A stretch of 42,515 nucleotides of DNA from JBEBSD01 sp040394475 (GCA_040394475.1 JBEBSD010000054.1:1-42515); one strand, 5' to 3'; positions 8,521 to 18,965 are shown, counted from the stretch's first letter. Numbers and translations: made by a program. The notes: generated from the letters alone by a model not told the origin.

Positions 8521-8636
8521 ACCATCAATGATTTAAAATGAAAACTAATTACCTGGTAACAATAGTACGCGTAAAGGAAACGGAAGAAAAAAATAGTAGA
8601 CCAACAGTCGGAATCGTAGACAAATCATTGCGAGGC

Positions 8637-10263
8637 CTATTTTCTGATCATTACAGTCCGGGTAGTGCATGCACCTTTAAAGTCTGTAAGCAGTATCGTA
8701 TAGGCCCCGGCAGGGAGAGATCCGACTGCGATACTTCCTTCCGTGAGCCGGGTATCGGAAAACACCTTGCGCCCCAGCGTGTTATAAATTTCCACGGACC
8801 GGATTTCGGCCGGATCCGTAGTCCCTATGGTAAGGTATCCCGCGGCAGGATTCGGATACACCCGGACGCCGGAAAGTACACGCTCCAGCGTGACAGACTC
8901 GATAGGGCTATGCAAATAACTGCCGTCGGTATCCACCATCCTGAGACGATAGTACCCCAATGCCGGGACAGGATGGCCATCCGTAAAGGAATACGTCTGC
9001 AAGCTGCTGCTTTTGCCATGGGCCTTCACCTCCCCGATCTTTTCCCATTCCCGGGCGTCGCGGCTGCGCTCTACCTCAAAATGGGAAGCATCGACCTCAG
9101 CGGCAGTTTTCCAGGCGAGGTTCACGGTGTGTTCGTCTTGTTGGGCGGCAAAAGAGACAAGTGTTACGGGGAGCTCGTCACCGGGTTCAAGCTTTAGTAT
9201 AAAAGAGGAGTTATTGGCTCCATCCGCTCCTGATGTAAGGTTGGTGATCTCTGTGCCCGGGTCGAAATCTACTGTACCCTGAAATGTACCCGTAGCGTAT
9301 ACATGCATGTCCGCATCGACGGCAACCGAACTGCCATTGTCCGCGCCTGGCGCTCCGAAGCCTGCGGCCCACTCATAATTCCCGTTTGTATCCAGCTTAC
9401 TGATGAAAACATCGGGAGCGGAATTTCCGGCCGCGGTCAGAGGGGCCATCTCTGTACCCGGGTCAAAATCCGCCGTGTTAAAAAAATGACCCGTAGTATA
9501 TACATTTCCCTCCGCATCGATAGCGATGGAAAAACTACGGTCGGCGCCAACCCCTCCCATACCTTTAGCCCACAATAAGTTACCGTCAGTGTTTAGTTTA
9601 CTGACAAAAATATCATCGTCGCCGGCCGAGATTAGCCCGGCCACTCCGGCCCCGGGATCGAAATCCGCCGTGCCCTGAAAACAACCCGTGATAAACATAT
9701 TCCCGTCTGCATCGACCGCAATGGATACAGGCCGATCGTCAGCTGTTCCCCCCACGCATCCGGCCCACAGGTAGTTCCCGGCTGCGCTGAGCTTGCTGAT
9801 AAAAATTTCATTTCCCCCCGCAGCAGTCAGTTCGACAACCCCCTCCCCGGAATCGAAAGCAATCGTGCCCTCAAATACACCCAGCGTGTACACATTCCCT
9901 TCAGGATCGACCGCCACGGAGGCCGCTGCCTCTGCGCCCGGCCCTCCTATCTGTCTGACCCACACATGGTTTCCGTCCGCATCCAGCTTGCTGATAAAAA
10001 TGTCGGCGCTCCCGGCCGAGGTCAATAAAGCGGCCGGCGACCCGGCGGCCGGATCGAAATCGACAGTACCTCCAAAATGGCCTGTAGTATACACATTTCC
10101 CTCCGTATCGAAGGCAATGGCTGCCCCCTGGTTGCTCCCCCCCTCTCCCATGCGTACGGCCCATACATAATTCCCGGCTGCATCCAGCTTGCTGATGAAG
10201 ATGTCGCCGTCTCCGATCGCCGTGAATAGGGTTCCGGATTCAGAGGAAGGAGGGACTGCTTAA
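8637..10263 (-). pseudogene. T9SS cargo protein with SBBP-type beta-propeller repeats, 5' end missing
   Basis: The frame is open from just after a TAA near 10264 to the stop at 8637, but its first ATG (10151) falls inside the first repeat, so no signal peptide is present. Five full repeats of the form DGNVYTTGxFxGTxDFDPG span about residues 15-315, with DIFISKLDxxGN segments between them; a sixth, partial repeat lies before the ATG. A linker module follows (LPVTLVSFAAQQDEHTVNLAW, then FEVERSRDAREWEKIGEV). It ends in a type A sorting domain (VYPNPAAGYLTIGT ... GAYTILLTDFKGACTTRTVMIRK). Intact relatives are exported by the T9SS and anchored at the surface. Without an export signal this copy is probably inactive; a frameshift or rearrangement near 10264 is the likely cause. 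Confidence 0.75.
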
Positions 10264-10453
10264 AAGTAACCGTTGTTTCACAAACCTACTTAAATTCCTG
10301 CAGGACGGCAAATTTCCTTCCCGGTTAAAAGCAGAATTTCCATAACAAAACCACTCTTTCTCAGCATGTTTGCCGCGATCAAGAACCTGATTCAATAAGG
10401 TATGGCATCAAACGGGAAGCAGCTGATACTCTTCTATAAAGCCTCGTATCCGC

Positions 10454-11542
10454 CTACCCCTCCTCCAGAGTTTCCAGCAGCTCTGCAACAGCAGCCCTGC
10501 CGGCGCGGTTTGCTCCTATGGTGGAAGCTGAGGGACCGTAGCCGATCAAGTGGATACGAGGGTCTTTCTGCACCTTTGTTGCCAGCTTTCCGCCCATCAC
10601 AATCCCGCCGCCTTCCTCCCGCAGCATCAAAGGGGTAAGGTGGTCGAGCGAGCTTCTGAAACCCGTGCACCACAGAATAACGTCGGCTGCTATTTCGGTG
10701 CCGTCTGGCCAGCGGACCCCTTTTTTGGTAATCTCGCTGAACATCGGCAGCCTTTGAAGCACCTTACGCGCACGCATCGCTTCGATGGCGGGGGTCACCG
10801 GCAACCCGGTTACCGATACTACGGAACCCGGAGGCAGCCCCCTCCGTACACGGTCTTCCACAATGGCCACGGCGGCCCTGCCGGCAGATTCATCAAAAGG
10901 TCCTTCCCGGAAAAGAGGCGGCTTCCGGGTCACCCAGGTAGTCGTGGTTACCTTTGAGAGTTCGTCAAGCAGTTGTATGGCAGAAATCCCCGCCCCTACG
11001 ATTACCACATGCTTTCCTTTAAAGGCCGCTGCTGTCCGGTAATCTTTAGTGTGGAGCTGAATCCCTTCAAACAAAGCTGCACCGGGATATTCCGGCAGGT
11101 ACGGGGTTTCCCAGGTTCCTGTAGCATTGATCAAACCCGCTGCGGCAAACAATCCGCGGTCGCTTTCTACCCGGAAGCGTCCATCTCGCCGGCAGACCAC
11201 TGACACCTTCACCGGCCGGTAGACCAAAAGGCCGAAGGTATGCTCATACACATCAAAATAATGGGGAACGGCAATGCTGGCCTGTACACTGGGACTTCTA
11301 TCATCCAGCGTATCGCTGAACGGCAGACCGGGAAGGTCATGTACCCGGTTGACCGTACTCAGCGTCAGAGACGGCCACCTGTATTGCCAGGCGCCGCCGG
11401 GTCGCGGGGACTGGTCCAGGATAACGAATTCCTTACCGGGCCGCAGCCCTTTCTGACTCAGGTAATAGGCCGCCGACAGGCCCGCCTGGCCTGCTCCTAT
11501 GACGACAACGCGGGTTTTATAGATCAGTTTCGACTCGCTCAT
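10454..11542 (-). CDS. NAD(P)/FAD-dependent monooxygenase-like oxidoreductase
   Basis: A 362-residue flavoprotein. The N-terminal FAD-binding motif is VVVIGAGQAGLSAAYYL (GAGQAG at 16-21); the NADPH-binding motif is HVVIVGAGISAIQLL near 176-190. PGGAWQYRWPSLTL near 47-60 and the C-terminal ATGTWETPYLPEY and LWCTGFRSSLDHLTP segments match the flavin-containing monooxygenase / CzcO-like group. Typical members oxidise N or S atoms or perform Baeyer-Villiger chemistry; the substrate here cannot be told. The family's FxGxxxHxxx(W) fingerprint between the two Rossmann motifs is only weakly matched (ALFEGIQLHTKDYR). It stands alone, 154 bp from the divergent acyltransferase gene. Confidence 0.85.
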   Translation of the reverse strand: MSESKLIYKTRVVVIGAGQAGLSAAYYLSQKGLRPGKEFVILDQSPRPGGAWQYRWPSLTLSTVNRVHDLPGLPFSDTLDDRSPSVQASIAVPHYFDVYEHTFGLLVYRPVKVSVVCRRDGRFRVESDRGLFAAAGLINATGTWETPYLPEYPGAALFEGIQLHTKDYRTAAAFKGKHVVIVGAGISAIQLLDELSKVTTTTWVTRKPPLFREGPFDESAGRAAVAIVEDRVRRGLPPGSVVSVTGLPVTPAIEAMRARKVLQRLPMFSEITKKGVRWPDGTEIAADVILWCTGFRSSLDHLTPLMLREEGGGIVMGGKLATKVQKDPRIHLIGYGPSASTIGANRAGRAAVAELLETLEEG

Positions 11543-11696
11543 AATGGATCTGACAGGAGAAGCAATCGATTTTCCGACGCGAAGATACGTAATCCTTTCT
11601 GCGCTTGCGCCCCGCCGCCCGCGTCATTTCGACCTGCTTGAAAATCCGTGCTGCAAAAATGCCTATTTTTACCCGGCGAACTAAACGACGCGTGCC

Positions 11697-12847
11697 GTGC
11701 ATACTTCCCATTTTCCCCGGATTGGCTCGATCGATGTGGTACGAGGACTGGTTATGATCATCATGGCGCTTGACCATGTACGGGAACTGATGCACGTGGA
11801 TGCATTGACAAACGACCCCACGGATCTGACTACAACGACTCCTGCCCTGTTTTTTACACGATGGATTACCCATCTCTGCGCGCCTGCCTTTGTTTTCCTG
11901 TCCGGCACTTCCTCCTATCTTTCGGTATCCAGAAGCCCGGACACCAGCGCAAGCGCCGTTTTTTAATCCGGAGAGGGTTCTGGTTGCTATTGCTCGAATT
12001 TACGGTTGTCAATTTCGGGATATGGTTTGATATCCGTTTCAGCGTGCTGCTGTTTCAGGTGATCGCAGCCATCGGCCTGGGGCTCATTTGCCTGGGGCTC
12101 ATCGTGTTGGGGCGGTCCCTGAAAGTACCGGCCGGCGTGCCGGGGGTGGTTGGGTTGGCCGTCATTTGCCTTCATAACCTGCTTCCGCCGGGCGTCCCCT
12201 TTTTTGCTGTCAGTGTGCTGCCTGTCGGGCAAGCGGCCACGCTGATCATCGGTTATCCTCCGGCGCCCTGGATTGCCATCATGCTCCTGGGCTATTGGCT
12301 TGGCGGCTATCTTACGGTAGCGGAAAACCGGCAGCGGTTGTTCCTCCGGCTCGGCAGCGGTTGCCTGGGCATTTTCACAGTACTGCGCGTTAGCAACCTC
12401 TATGGCGATCCGGCGCCATGGTTTCCTCAGGAAAGTGTCCTTTGGAGTATCATGTCTTTTTTGAATGTAACGAAGTACCCGCCATCGCTGCTTTACTGCC
12501 TGCTCATGCTTGGCAGCATGTTTTTGCTGCTCGGCCTGGCTGAACGGATGAAGGGGCGCCCCCCCCAAGTGTTAACGGTTTACGGGAAGGTTCCCTTATG
12601 CTATTACCTGCTGCACTGGTACCTGGTGCACCTTACATTGTTCGTAGTGCTGTTCATCCAGGGTTTTAATGTCCGTGATTTCGTGTTCGGCTTCCGTTTC
12701 GGGCGACCAGAGGCAGTGAACGGGCTTCCTCTCGGCGGGATTTATCTGATCTGGGCGGGCGTAGTGTGTCTGCTTTACCCCTTCTACCGCTGGTACAGCC
12801 GGTTTAAATTCGGGAAGCAAAGCAGCAAATGGCTCCGGTACCTTTAG
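11697..12847 (+). pseudogene. DUF1624 / heparan-glucosaminide acetyltransferase-like membrane protein, frameshifted
   Basis: The family's N-terminal block is in one frame from a GTG at 11697 (RIGSIDVVRGLVMIIMALDHVRELMHV to FVFLSGTSSYLS), ending at a stop right after a run of six T (11959-11964). The rest is in the -1 frame from before that point (FLIRRGFWLLLLEFTVVNFGIWFDIRFS to KYPPSLLYCLLMLGS and YYLLHWYLVHL). Adding one T to the run joins the two parts into a normal sequence of about 383 residues with about 10 membrane helices. Relatives transfer acetyl groups across the membrane to sugars. A sequencing indel, a true inactivating deletion, or slippage in the T-run are all possible; I cannot separate them. 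Confidence 0.8.
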
Positions 12848-12858
12848 GCACCCCGCAT

Positions 12859-15800
12859 CTAATACACTACCTGTTTCCGCGTGACAACTCCCGACTCATG
12901 AAAAACCAGAATCGTATAAGTCCCCGAAACCACCCTGCTGAAATCCAATTCATAATAACTGTTTCGGATCGACCTGGCATGAACCTCCGCCCTCCTGCCG
13001 GACAGGTCGTACACCACAATGCCGGTCGGCAACACTCCTTTTACTTCCAGCTTTACCATCCCTTTCTGCGAAGGATTGGGGTAGGCGCTTAAGAGCGGGC
13101 TGTCTCCTTCAAACAGCACCGACTCGATCGGGGAATAGCCGTATGTACCGTCCAGGTCAACCATCTTCAGACGGTAATAGTAAGGAACAATTGCCGATTG
13201 ATAATCGGCTGTTGTAAGATTGTCGCGGAATGAATAGGCGCCGCGGTTAGTATCTTCCCTACTGACCGCTCCGCTCCTGTCCCTTCCCGGCACGACACCG
13301 ATGGTCCCCCAGGTAAGTGCATCCGTGCTGCGCTCCACTTCAAAATGAGAGAAATTTTTCTCCTCCGTCGTTTGCCAGGTGAGTGCCGCCGCATTCTCCT
13401 GCTTTTCCGCCTTAAAAGAAAGGAGGGCAACCGGCAATGCCGACTCGCTCTGACCGGTGACGAAAAAGCCGCTGAAGCTATTGGTTTGGAAGGTCACGGC
13501 CCACCAGCCGTATTCTTCTATCCAGGAAATCCCCGCAAGCGGCACAATTTCCCATTCTCCCGGATAGGTTCCCGGCAAACCGTCGCCGGATCCGGCGCCC
13601 GAATACTTTACTATTTTAAGATTCGTTGTCACCGGAGTCTCGTCCTCAATATCCGGAAGACGGGCATTGTGAGCATTGCCATACGCCTGGTTATAAGCCT
13701 TGAAGTCGGCATTGTCGTAGTAGAACGTAACCAGGGCGCCCCCACCTCCGGCCGCCGCTGAAACGGCATGGTAGCGACGAACGAAATGGGCCGGTCCGTG
13801 GCTTATGTCACCGGTACCGGCCGTCCATCCCTGGACGGTCAGATTCCCCTGGTAGCCGGTACCGGGAATAGACAACACGCTCCCGACCCGTCCGCAAAGA
13901 TCTCCAATCGTCACTAACTGTCCCTGAGAGACCGCCACTACCCACTGATCCCCATCGTCGGGCAGCATATACTTCGTACACCGGTATTCATAGGCGCCGA
14001 TATCCACCCATTGCCCGAAGATCCGCGGCTTGAAATCCAGATCGGTTGCAATGCCCGACGCAGCAGCATTGCTTCCCCTTTCAATCGCCGGACTATTGGC
14101 TGAAAGCCGGTAATTACCCAACGAAGTCGGGGCCAGGGTACTGGAAACGGCCTCCTCGAACATATCCGTATACGACAGGGTTCCGTCGAGGTTGCCGTTG
14201 CTGACATCCGAACGCCCCTGAATCAGGCAGTTGCGGGCCGTGTATTCCATGCCGGGGCCGCCCTCCAGACCTGTATTATTGCCGTAAATCAGTGTGCTGG
14301 CAAGCGACAGCGAGCCGTAATTATACAGATACACGCCGCCGCCCCCGGTGGCGGCGTTGTTGCCGGCAATAGTACTCTGAATGACCGACAGGCTCACCGG
14401 ACTGCCCGCCAAGGGCATATTCGAGATCCCGCCGCCGTATGCCGCCCGGTTGCCGTGAAAAGCACTGTTTACCACTGCCAAAGCGGTATTGAAATTACTG
14501 ACGCCGCCGCCATAGGTCGCAGCCTCGTTCCCTGAAACGATACAATTCCGTATGGCGATTTTCGCAGTATTATCCAGACTGGTCACGAATATCCCTCCTC
14601 CCCAGGCGCGGAAGACATCGATCCCGTTGTAAACAAAGCCGCTGGCGCCGTTGGCATTCCCGTGGCTGATGGTAAACCCATCGACGATCGTGCTGTCGTT
14701 TCCCGCACCGGCAATTACCATGACGTGATAACTGTTGTCCTCCGCGGAGCCGGGATCGCCGATATTCCCGCTCAGGACAGAAGGGGTTGCAGCGGGATTA
14801 CGTACGCCGGTAGCAGGATCATATCCTCCCAGCAACTTCATACTCCGTGGTAGCAGCACAAAAGAGCGGTCCCGGTCGGTATCGTCCGTAGGGTAATAGG
14901 TACCGCCTGCTACATGAATAGTATGGGCGTGAGGGGTTTCTTCCGCCAGAACAAGCGCCTCGGTAAGACCGGGAGCGGCATCTGCCCACGAAGCGCCGGT
15001 GCCTGCGCCCGCCGCGCCGCCGTCCACGTAAAGCTCGAACAAGTAAAACGGCAAACCCTGGTATTCATAAGCTCCGATATCCACGGTCCCGCCATGAATG
15101 CGGGGGCGGCCGGCCACATCGCCCGTAATAGCGGAAGGCAACAGGCTGTTGCTTCCTTTATCAGTTACGTTCCAAAAAATAGAAACAGGGCGGTAATCCC
15201 CGGCCGACGTGGGAGCCGAATCAAAATCGGGGATATCCCTGAAAGCAGCCCTGGTAATGTTTTGCCAATTTAGGTTTCCTTCGCCTGCTAAATGCCCTTC
15301 ACATGCACTGTAGCGTACGTTAAATGACGATGTTCCGTCTATCCCGAGCGCCGGTATCCCTCCCCCTGCACCATTAAACAGGACTACCGAATTGGAGACT
15401 TCGACAGACGAATTGAAAGCCGCGCCAATAGTCGTCATGCCCTCCGTATAATTCGCCGCAAACGTACAATTCACGATCCGGGCATCCGACTCCAGGACAA
15501 GCAGGGCGCTGCCACTGTTCCCCGAGTAATTCCCTGAAAAAAGACTATTCACAATCAGTGACGACGGAGACTTGTACCAATAAGCGCCGCCTCCGTTTTC
15601 TACAGATTGATTGCCTTTAACCGAACAGCCGGTAAACGTAATAGAAGGGCTTTCGTAAACCCTCAGCGCACCACCATACCATGATTTATTTTCTTCAAAA
15701 CGGGAATTCTTTACCGTAACGGCCCCTGCGCTCTCATAGATATCAAGAGCTCCGCCGGAACCTCCGGACTCATTCAACAGGAAAAAGCAATCCGATATGA

Positions 15801-17025
15801 CGGAGTTTATAAGCAAGGCATTAGTGGCTATAGCTCCTCCGCTTCTATCGACTGTATTCCTAATAAATTCACATTTTTCTATATTTATAAAAGTCTCAGT
15901 ATTAAAGACTGCCCCCCCATCGTAGCCTGCTGAATTCTCGCGGAAATAAGAATCCGATATTCTCGAGTTTTCAGATAACCTTAAATTCGTGATTGCTCCG
16001 CCATTCTGACCGCTTTTATTATTGGAGAACCGGCAGGTTGTGATCGCTGCAAAAGCACTTTCATTATAAATGGCACCGCCGGAGATAGGTGCATAATTTC
16101 CATCAAATTCACTGTCCGATAGCGTCAATCCTGACGGCTCTTCGTGGTTTAAGATAGCGCCCCCGTGATTGCCCGAATTTTTTGAGAACCTGCTGCCCTC
16201 AATCACCAGGACTGAGCTATTATTATAGACAGCGCCGCCGCCCGTATTGGCGACATTCGATACAAACGTGCAACCGGTCATTTCTGCAGAAGCCTGCACC
16301 AGCCCCACGCCGCCGCCTCTGCTTTCGTTGGTGCCCGCACACCGGTTATGCTCCACCCGGCAGCCTGTCAGAGCCGGTGCGCTTTCGAAAATCCAAACCC
16401 CGCCGCCAAAGTCAATGGCAGCATTCATCGTAATGATGCTGTTCCGGATCATCACCTTCGATCCGTTCCGGCAGCTTTCAATAACAATTCCTCCCCCGGT
16501 CCGCCAAATCGTGGTAGAACTGTTGCCCGCCAGTCCGTCGCGTATCGTCACCCCGTCCACCACCACGCTGTCGGCATCTTCGCTCAACTCCGAAATCTTC
16601 AATACATGGGCGCTGTTATCGGTACTGTCGGCGAGATTGCCGATGTTGCCGCTGAGTATGGTCGGAGTACCGGCTGTGTTTCTCTGGCCGGTAGCCGCAT
16701 CATACCCGCCGTACAATTTCAGCCCGCCGCGGTTGATTGCGAAAGAAGCGGTACGAAGGGTACTGCTTTGGGTACCGGTAGGATAATACGTCCCCTGTGC
16801 TATTTTAATGGTACGGATGGTGGTAGTCGCCTGAGCGGCAGTAAGTGCGTCGGATAGATTCCGGGCAGCATCCGCCCACGAGCTGCCGCTGCCATTCGCC
16901 TGGTGGTTTACGTAGACCGTGCCTTCAGCATCGGGTACGATCTGCGCCTGTACGGTTGCCGAAAAAAGCAAAACTGCAGAAAGCTTCTTTAAACGACTGA
17001 ACAAGTAACGGTCAAGGTACTTCAT
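12859..17025 (-). CDS. Very large T9SS cargo protein with two parallel beta-helix modules
   Basis: 1388 residues with signal peptide (LKKLSAVLLFSATVQAQ). Two homologous modules follow: each opens with YVxxxAxGxGxSWADAAxxLxxAL, a TYYPT segment, and a YDxATGxRN block (first near residues 37-125, second near 690-790). Each continues with right-handed parallel beta-helix turns rich in GGGxxN and GGAIYN, as in polymorphic outer-membrane and choice-of-anchor Q proteins. Each ends with a GAYEY motif (VDIGAYEYQG and VDIGAYEYRC). After about residue 1100 come a beta domain, an LPVALLSFKAEKQENAA linker and a type A sorting domain (AYPNPSQKGMVKLEV to the C-terminus). The protein should be exported by the T9SS and anchored on the surface; adhesion or glycan binding is inferred. 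Confidence 0.85.
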   Translation of the reverse strand: MKYLDRYLFSRLKKLSAVLLFSATVQAQIVPDAEGTVYVNHQANGSGSSWADAARNLSDALTAAQATTTIRTIKIAQGTYYPTGTQSSTLRTASFAINRGGLKLYGGYDAATGQRNTAGTPTILSGNIGNLADSTDNSAHVLKISELSEDADSVVVDGVTIRDGLAGNSSTTIWRTGGGIVIESCRNGSKVMIRNSIITMNAAIDFGGGVWIFESAPALTGCRVEHNRCAGTNESRGGGVGLVQASAEMTGCTFVSNVANTGGGAVYNNSSVLVIEGSRFSKNSGNHGGAILNHEEPSGLTLSDSEFDGNYAPISGGAIYNESAFAAITTCRFSNNKSGQNGGAITNLRLSENSRISDSYFRENSAGYDGGAVFNTETFINIEKCEFIRNTVDRSGGAIATNALLINSVISDCFFLLNESGGSGGALDIYESAGAVTVKNSRFEENKSWYGGALRVYESPSITFTGCSVKGNQSVENGGGAYWYKSPSSLIVNSLFSGNYSGNSGSALLVLESDARIVNCTFAANYTEGMTTIGAAFNSSVEVSNSVVLFNGAGGGIPALGIDGTSSFNVRYSACEGHLAGEGNLNWQNITRAAFRDIPDFDSAPTSAGDYRPVSIFWNVTDKGSNSLLPSAITGDVAGRPRIHGGTVDIGAYEYQGLPFYLFELYVDGGAAGAGTGASWADAAPGLTEALVLAEETPHAHTIHVAGGTYYPTDDTDRDRSFVLLPRSMKLLGGYDPATGVRNPAATPSVLSGNIGDPGSAEDNSYHVMVIAGAGNDSTIVDGFTISHGNANGASGFVYNGIDVFRAWGGGIFVTSLDNTAKIAIRNCIVSGNEAATYGGGVSNFNTALAVVNSAFHGNRAAYGGGISNMPLAGSPVSLSVIQSTIAGNNAATGGGGVYLYNYGSLSLASTLIYGNNTGLEGGPGMEYTARNCLIQGRSDVSNGNLDGTLSYTDMFEEAVSSTLAPTSLGNYRLSANSPAIERGSNAAASGIATDLDFKPRIFGQWVDIGAYEYRCTKYMLPDDGDQWVVAVSQGQLVTIGDLCGRVGSVLSIPGTGYQGNLTVQGWTAGTGDISHGPAHFVRRYHAVSAAAGGGGALVTFYYDNADFKAYNQAYGNAHNARLPDIEDETPVTTNLKIVKYSGAGSGDGLPGTYPGEWEIVPLAGISWIEEYGWWAVTFQTNSFSGFFVTGQSESALPVALLSFKAEKQENAAALTWQTTEEKNFSHFEVERSTDALTWGTIGVVPGRDRSGAVSREDTNRGAYSFRDNLTTADYQSAIVPYYYRLKMVDLDGTYGYSPIESVLFEGDSPLLSAYPNPSQKGMVKLEVKGVLPTGIVVYDLSGRRAEVHARSIRNSYYELDFSRVVSGTYTILVFHESGVVTRKQVVY

Positions 17026-17189
17026 AACATTGATGATTGGCTGATTTTCTATTCACAGGAATGCGCAAAGCTAGAACGCCTGCCGCCGGACATCAATAGT
17101 ACGATAGCTCAAATTCGGGGACAGAGGCAACATCGGAAAAACAGAGGCCGCCCACCCGCCATCAGCATTCTTCTTTCTTTTCCGGTGCT

Positions 17190-18677
17190 CTAAAAGACGC
17201 TCCATGGGAGGGTCATCAGGGCTACATAAAGCATAATGAATACCAGGGCAAAAGCACCGGAATAACTGAAGTACCGGATCATTGCACCGGGCTTTCTTCT
17301 GAACCTGCGGAAAGGCAGGAAAAAAAGAGCGTACAGCAGGAAAAACAGCAGGGCAAAAAGGAAATTGGATACCACCACATAGCTTGACAATACGATACAA
17401 GAGATGACCACCTGCAGGGGATATCCCGCTATCAGTCCGTAAATCAATCCCATTGCAGCCAGGGTCATGATCACTATCCCTGCATACCTTATCCCTTTAC
17501 CAAATGATTCCCGGAAGGTTTGCAGGCCCGTTTGATGTCTTTCGGAAGATGGTTGGTCGGCAACGGCTTCCCCGTTCTTCCGGAGATTCTTCCGGTATCG
17601 GGGCCACCATACTATCCAGCCGGTCACCAGCATTATAAAGGGTACCAGCCCGCCAATGAAGGTAAGGATACGGGTTGTCATCCCTCCGATTGTACCGTAA
17701 TGCATGGCTTGCAGCCAGGTAAAATAGATATGCCCTGCAACCGGCAGGGACTGCTCGGTATTGCTGAGGATAGCCCCTGAATAGCGGTCAACAGACAACA
17801 TGACTTTCCGGCCGGGCCCGCTGTCCGGGATAGTAGCGAGCATCCGGTAAGCAGCCGCGGTATCTTTCCCTGGCAAGCTCAACTGCGTCACGATCCCCCC
17901 CTTGTCAAGTGCGAGCCGCGTCGTATCCATTACATCGGCCAGCGTTGCGGTTGCTGACGACGGCTTCGACCGGGGCATGATCACGTCGAGCAGCGCTGCC
18001 GGCGATCTTCCATCCAGCATAAATACCAGCGGCATACTGGTTAAATTGAGGGTCATGCAAAGTCCGGTGACGGCCAGGATGCCTACAACCGGCGATGTGA
18101 TCACCCCGATCAGGTTGTGCCAGTCGTACGACTGGCGTTTAAGACCCGAATGAAACCGGACGGAAAGCTTGGGCCCCAGCTGCTTCCACTTTTTCGGCAG
18201 CCAAAGCCTTAACCCCGTTATCATAAGAATGAGCAGCCCGAGCGTGGAGGCCCCTACGATATAACGCCCCACAACCGGAATAAGCAGGAAACGATGTATT
18301 TTTAAGGTGATGCCGATAAAATGCTTTTCCGAATGCCTTTCACCCAGCTTCCTGCCGGTATAAGGGTCAAAAAACAGCTCCTGCTGCCCGGCCGCAACAA
18401 TATAGGATCCTTCGTTTTTTTCCCCGGCTTTCCTTACAGACCGGATCCCGACATCCGGGTACCGGCGCCGGATCAACGGAATGATATCGTTGTATTCCAG
18501 GTAACGTCCTTCATGGGATACGTCATAAAATGCGGGATTTAGTCGCTTGTCTATTTCATACCGGAATACCAGGAGGCTCCCTGTCACACTGACGATGGAG
18601 ACTATAAAACCGGCTATGATCCCCAAACAGGTGTGCCATTTACCATACCATTTTAACTGGTGTTTTGTCCAGGCCAT
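17190..18677 (-). CDS. PepSY-associated inner-membrane protein
   Basis: 495 residues. MAWTKHQLKWYGKWHTCLGIIAGFIVSIVSVTGSLLVF gives the first membrane helix with the conserved W and H of PepSY-TM proteins. A periplasmic PepSY segment follows (about 60-135), then helices near 140-165 and 190-215 and a second periplasmic domain (about 225-330). The C-terminal helices follow: ILTFIGGLVPFIMLVTGWIVWWPRYRKN, then three more near 395-490. Such proteins are usually iron-regulated and sit beside TonB receptors, and some reduce ferric siderophores. No receptor is adjacent. Its ATG overlaps the stop of the small upstream frame (TAATG), so the two are translated as a pair. Confidence 0.82.
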   Translation of the reverse strand: MAWTKHQLKWYGKWHTCLGIIAGFIVSIVSVTGSLLVFRYEIDKRLNPAFYDVSHEGRYLEYNDIIPLIRRRYPDVGIRSVRKAGEKNEGSYIVAAGQQELFFDPYTGRKLGERHSEKHFIGITLKIHRFLLIPVVGRYIVGASTLGLLILMITGLRLWLPKKWKQLGPKLSVRFHSGLKRQSYDWHNLIGVITSPVVGILAVTGLCMTLNLTSMPLVFMLDGRSPAALLDVIMPRSKPSSATATLADVMDTTRLALDKGGIVTQLSLPGKDTAAAYRMLATIPDSGPGRKVMLSVDRYSGAILSNTEQSLPVAGHIYFTWLQAMHYGTIGGMTTRILTFIGGLVPFIMLVTGWIVWWPRYRKNLRKNGEAVADQPSSERHQTGLQTFRESFGKGIRYAGIVIMTLAAMGLIYGLIAGYPLQVVISCIVLSSYVVVSNFLFALLFFLLYALFFLPFRRFRRKPGAMIRYFSYSGAFALVFIMLYVALMTLPWSVF

Positions 18678-18895
18678 TAATTACTGCTGTTATGCGGTAT
18701 GCGCTCCGGCGTCAGCTTCCGCCAACGACTGGCCTGTACGATCAGCACTGCATTTACCACCACGATGAGCACCAGCAGCACAAGCTGCGAGATATCCGCA
18801 AAACCTTCCTCCAGCACAGTACCTGCCAGATGCAGCAGATTGACCGGCAGCAGTACATTTCCGTAAACAAAATCGCTTAATCGTGGAGGGTGTCT
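18677..18895 (-). pseudogene. C-terminal fragment of a small membrane protein, start lost
   Basis: An open minus-strand frame of 72 codons (DFVYGNVLLPVNLLHLAG, then a helix QLVLLVLIVVVNAVLIVQA and a basic tail RWRKLTPERIPHNSSN) ends in TAA, which overlaps the PepSY gene's ATG (TAATG). It has the codon pattern of a real gene, yet no ATG or GTG occurs before the middle of the frame, and the frame closes at a TGA at 18896-18898. The N-terminal end coincides with the repeat at 18890-18899 that bounds the MITE-like element. It is probably the remains of a gene whose 5' part was removed or displaced. Family is not recognised. Confidence 0.55.
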
Positions 18896-18915
18896 TCACA
18901 GTCCACGGATGGTTT

Positions 18916-18959
18916 CCGGCTGGTATCCGGCTGGTATCCGGCTGCTTTCTGGCTGGTAT
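18916..18959. repeat. 11-bp tandem repeat, four copies
   Basis: The unit CCGGCTGGTAT starts at 18916 and 18927 exactly, then at 18938 and 18949 with changes; a poorer fifth copy may precede them. The unit is not a multiple of 3, so coding is unlikely. Confidence 0.85.
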
Positions 18960-18965
18960 CCAAAA

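Noticed and set aside
16247..16786. Plus-strand frames in the beta-helix gene
   Set aside because: They are opposite-strand shadows of repeats in a gene with secretion and sorting signals.
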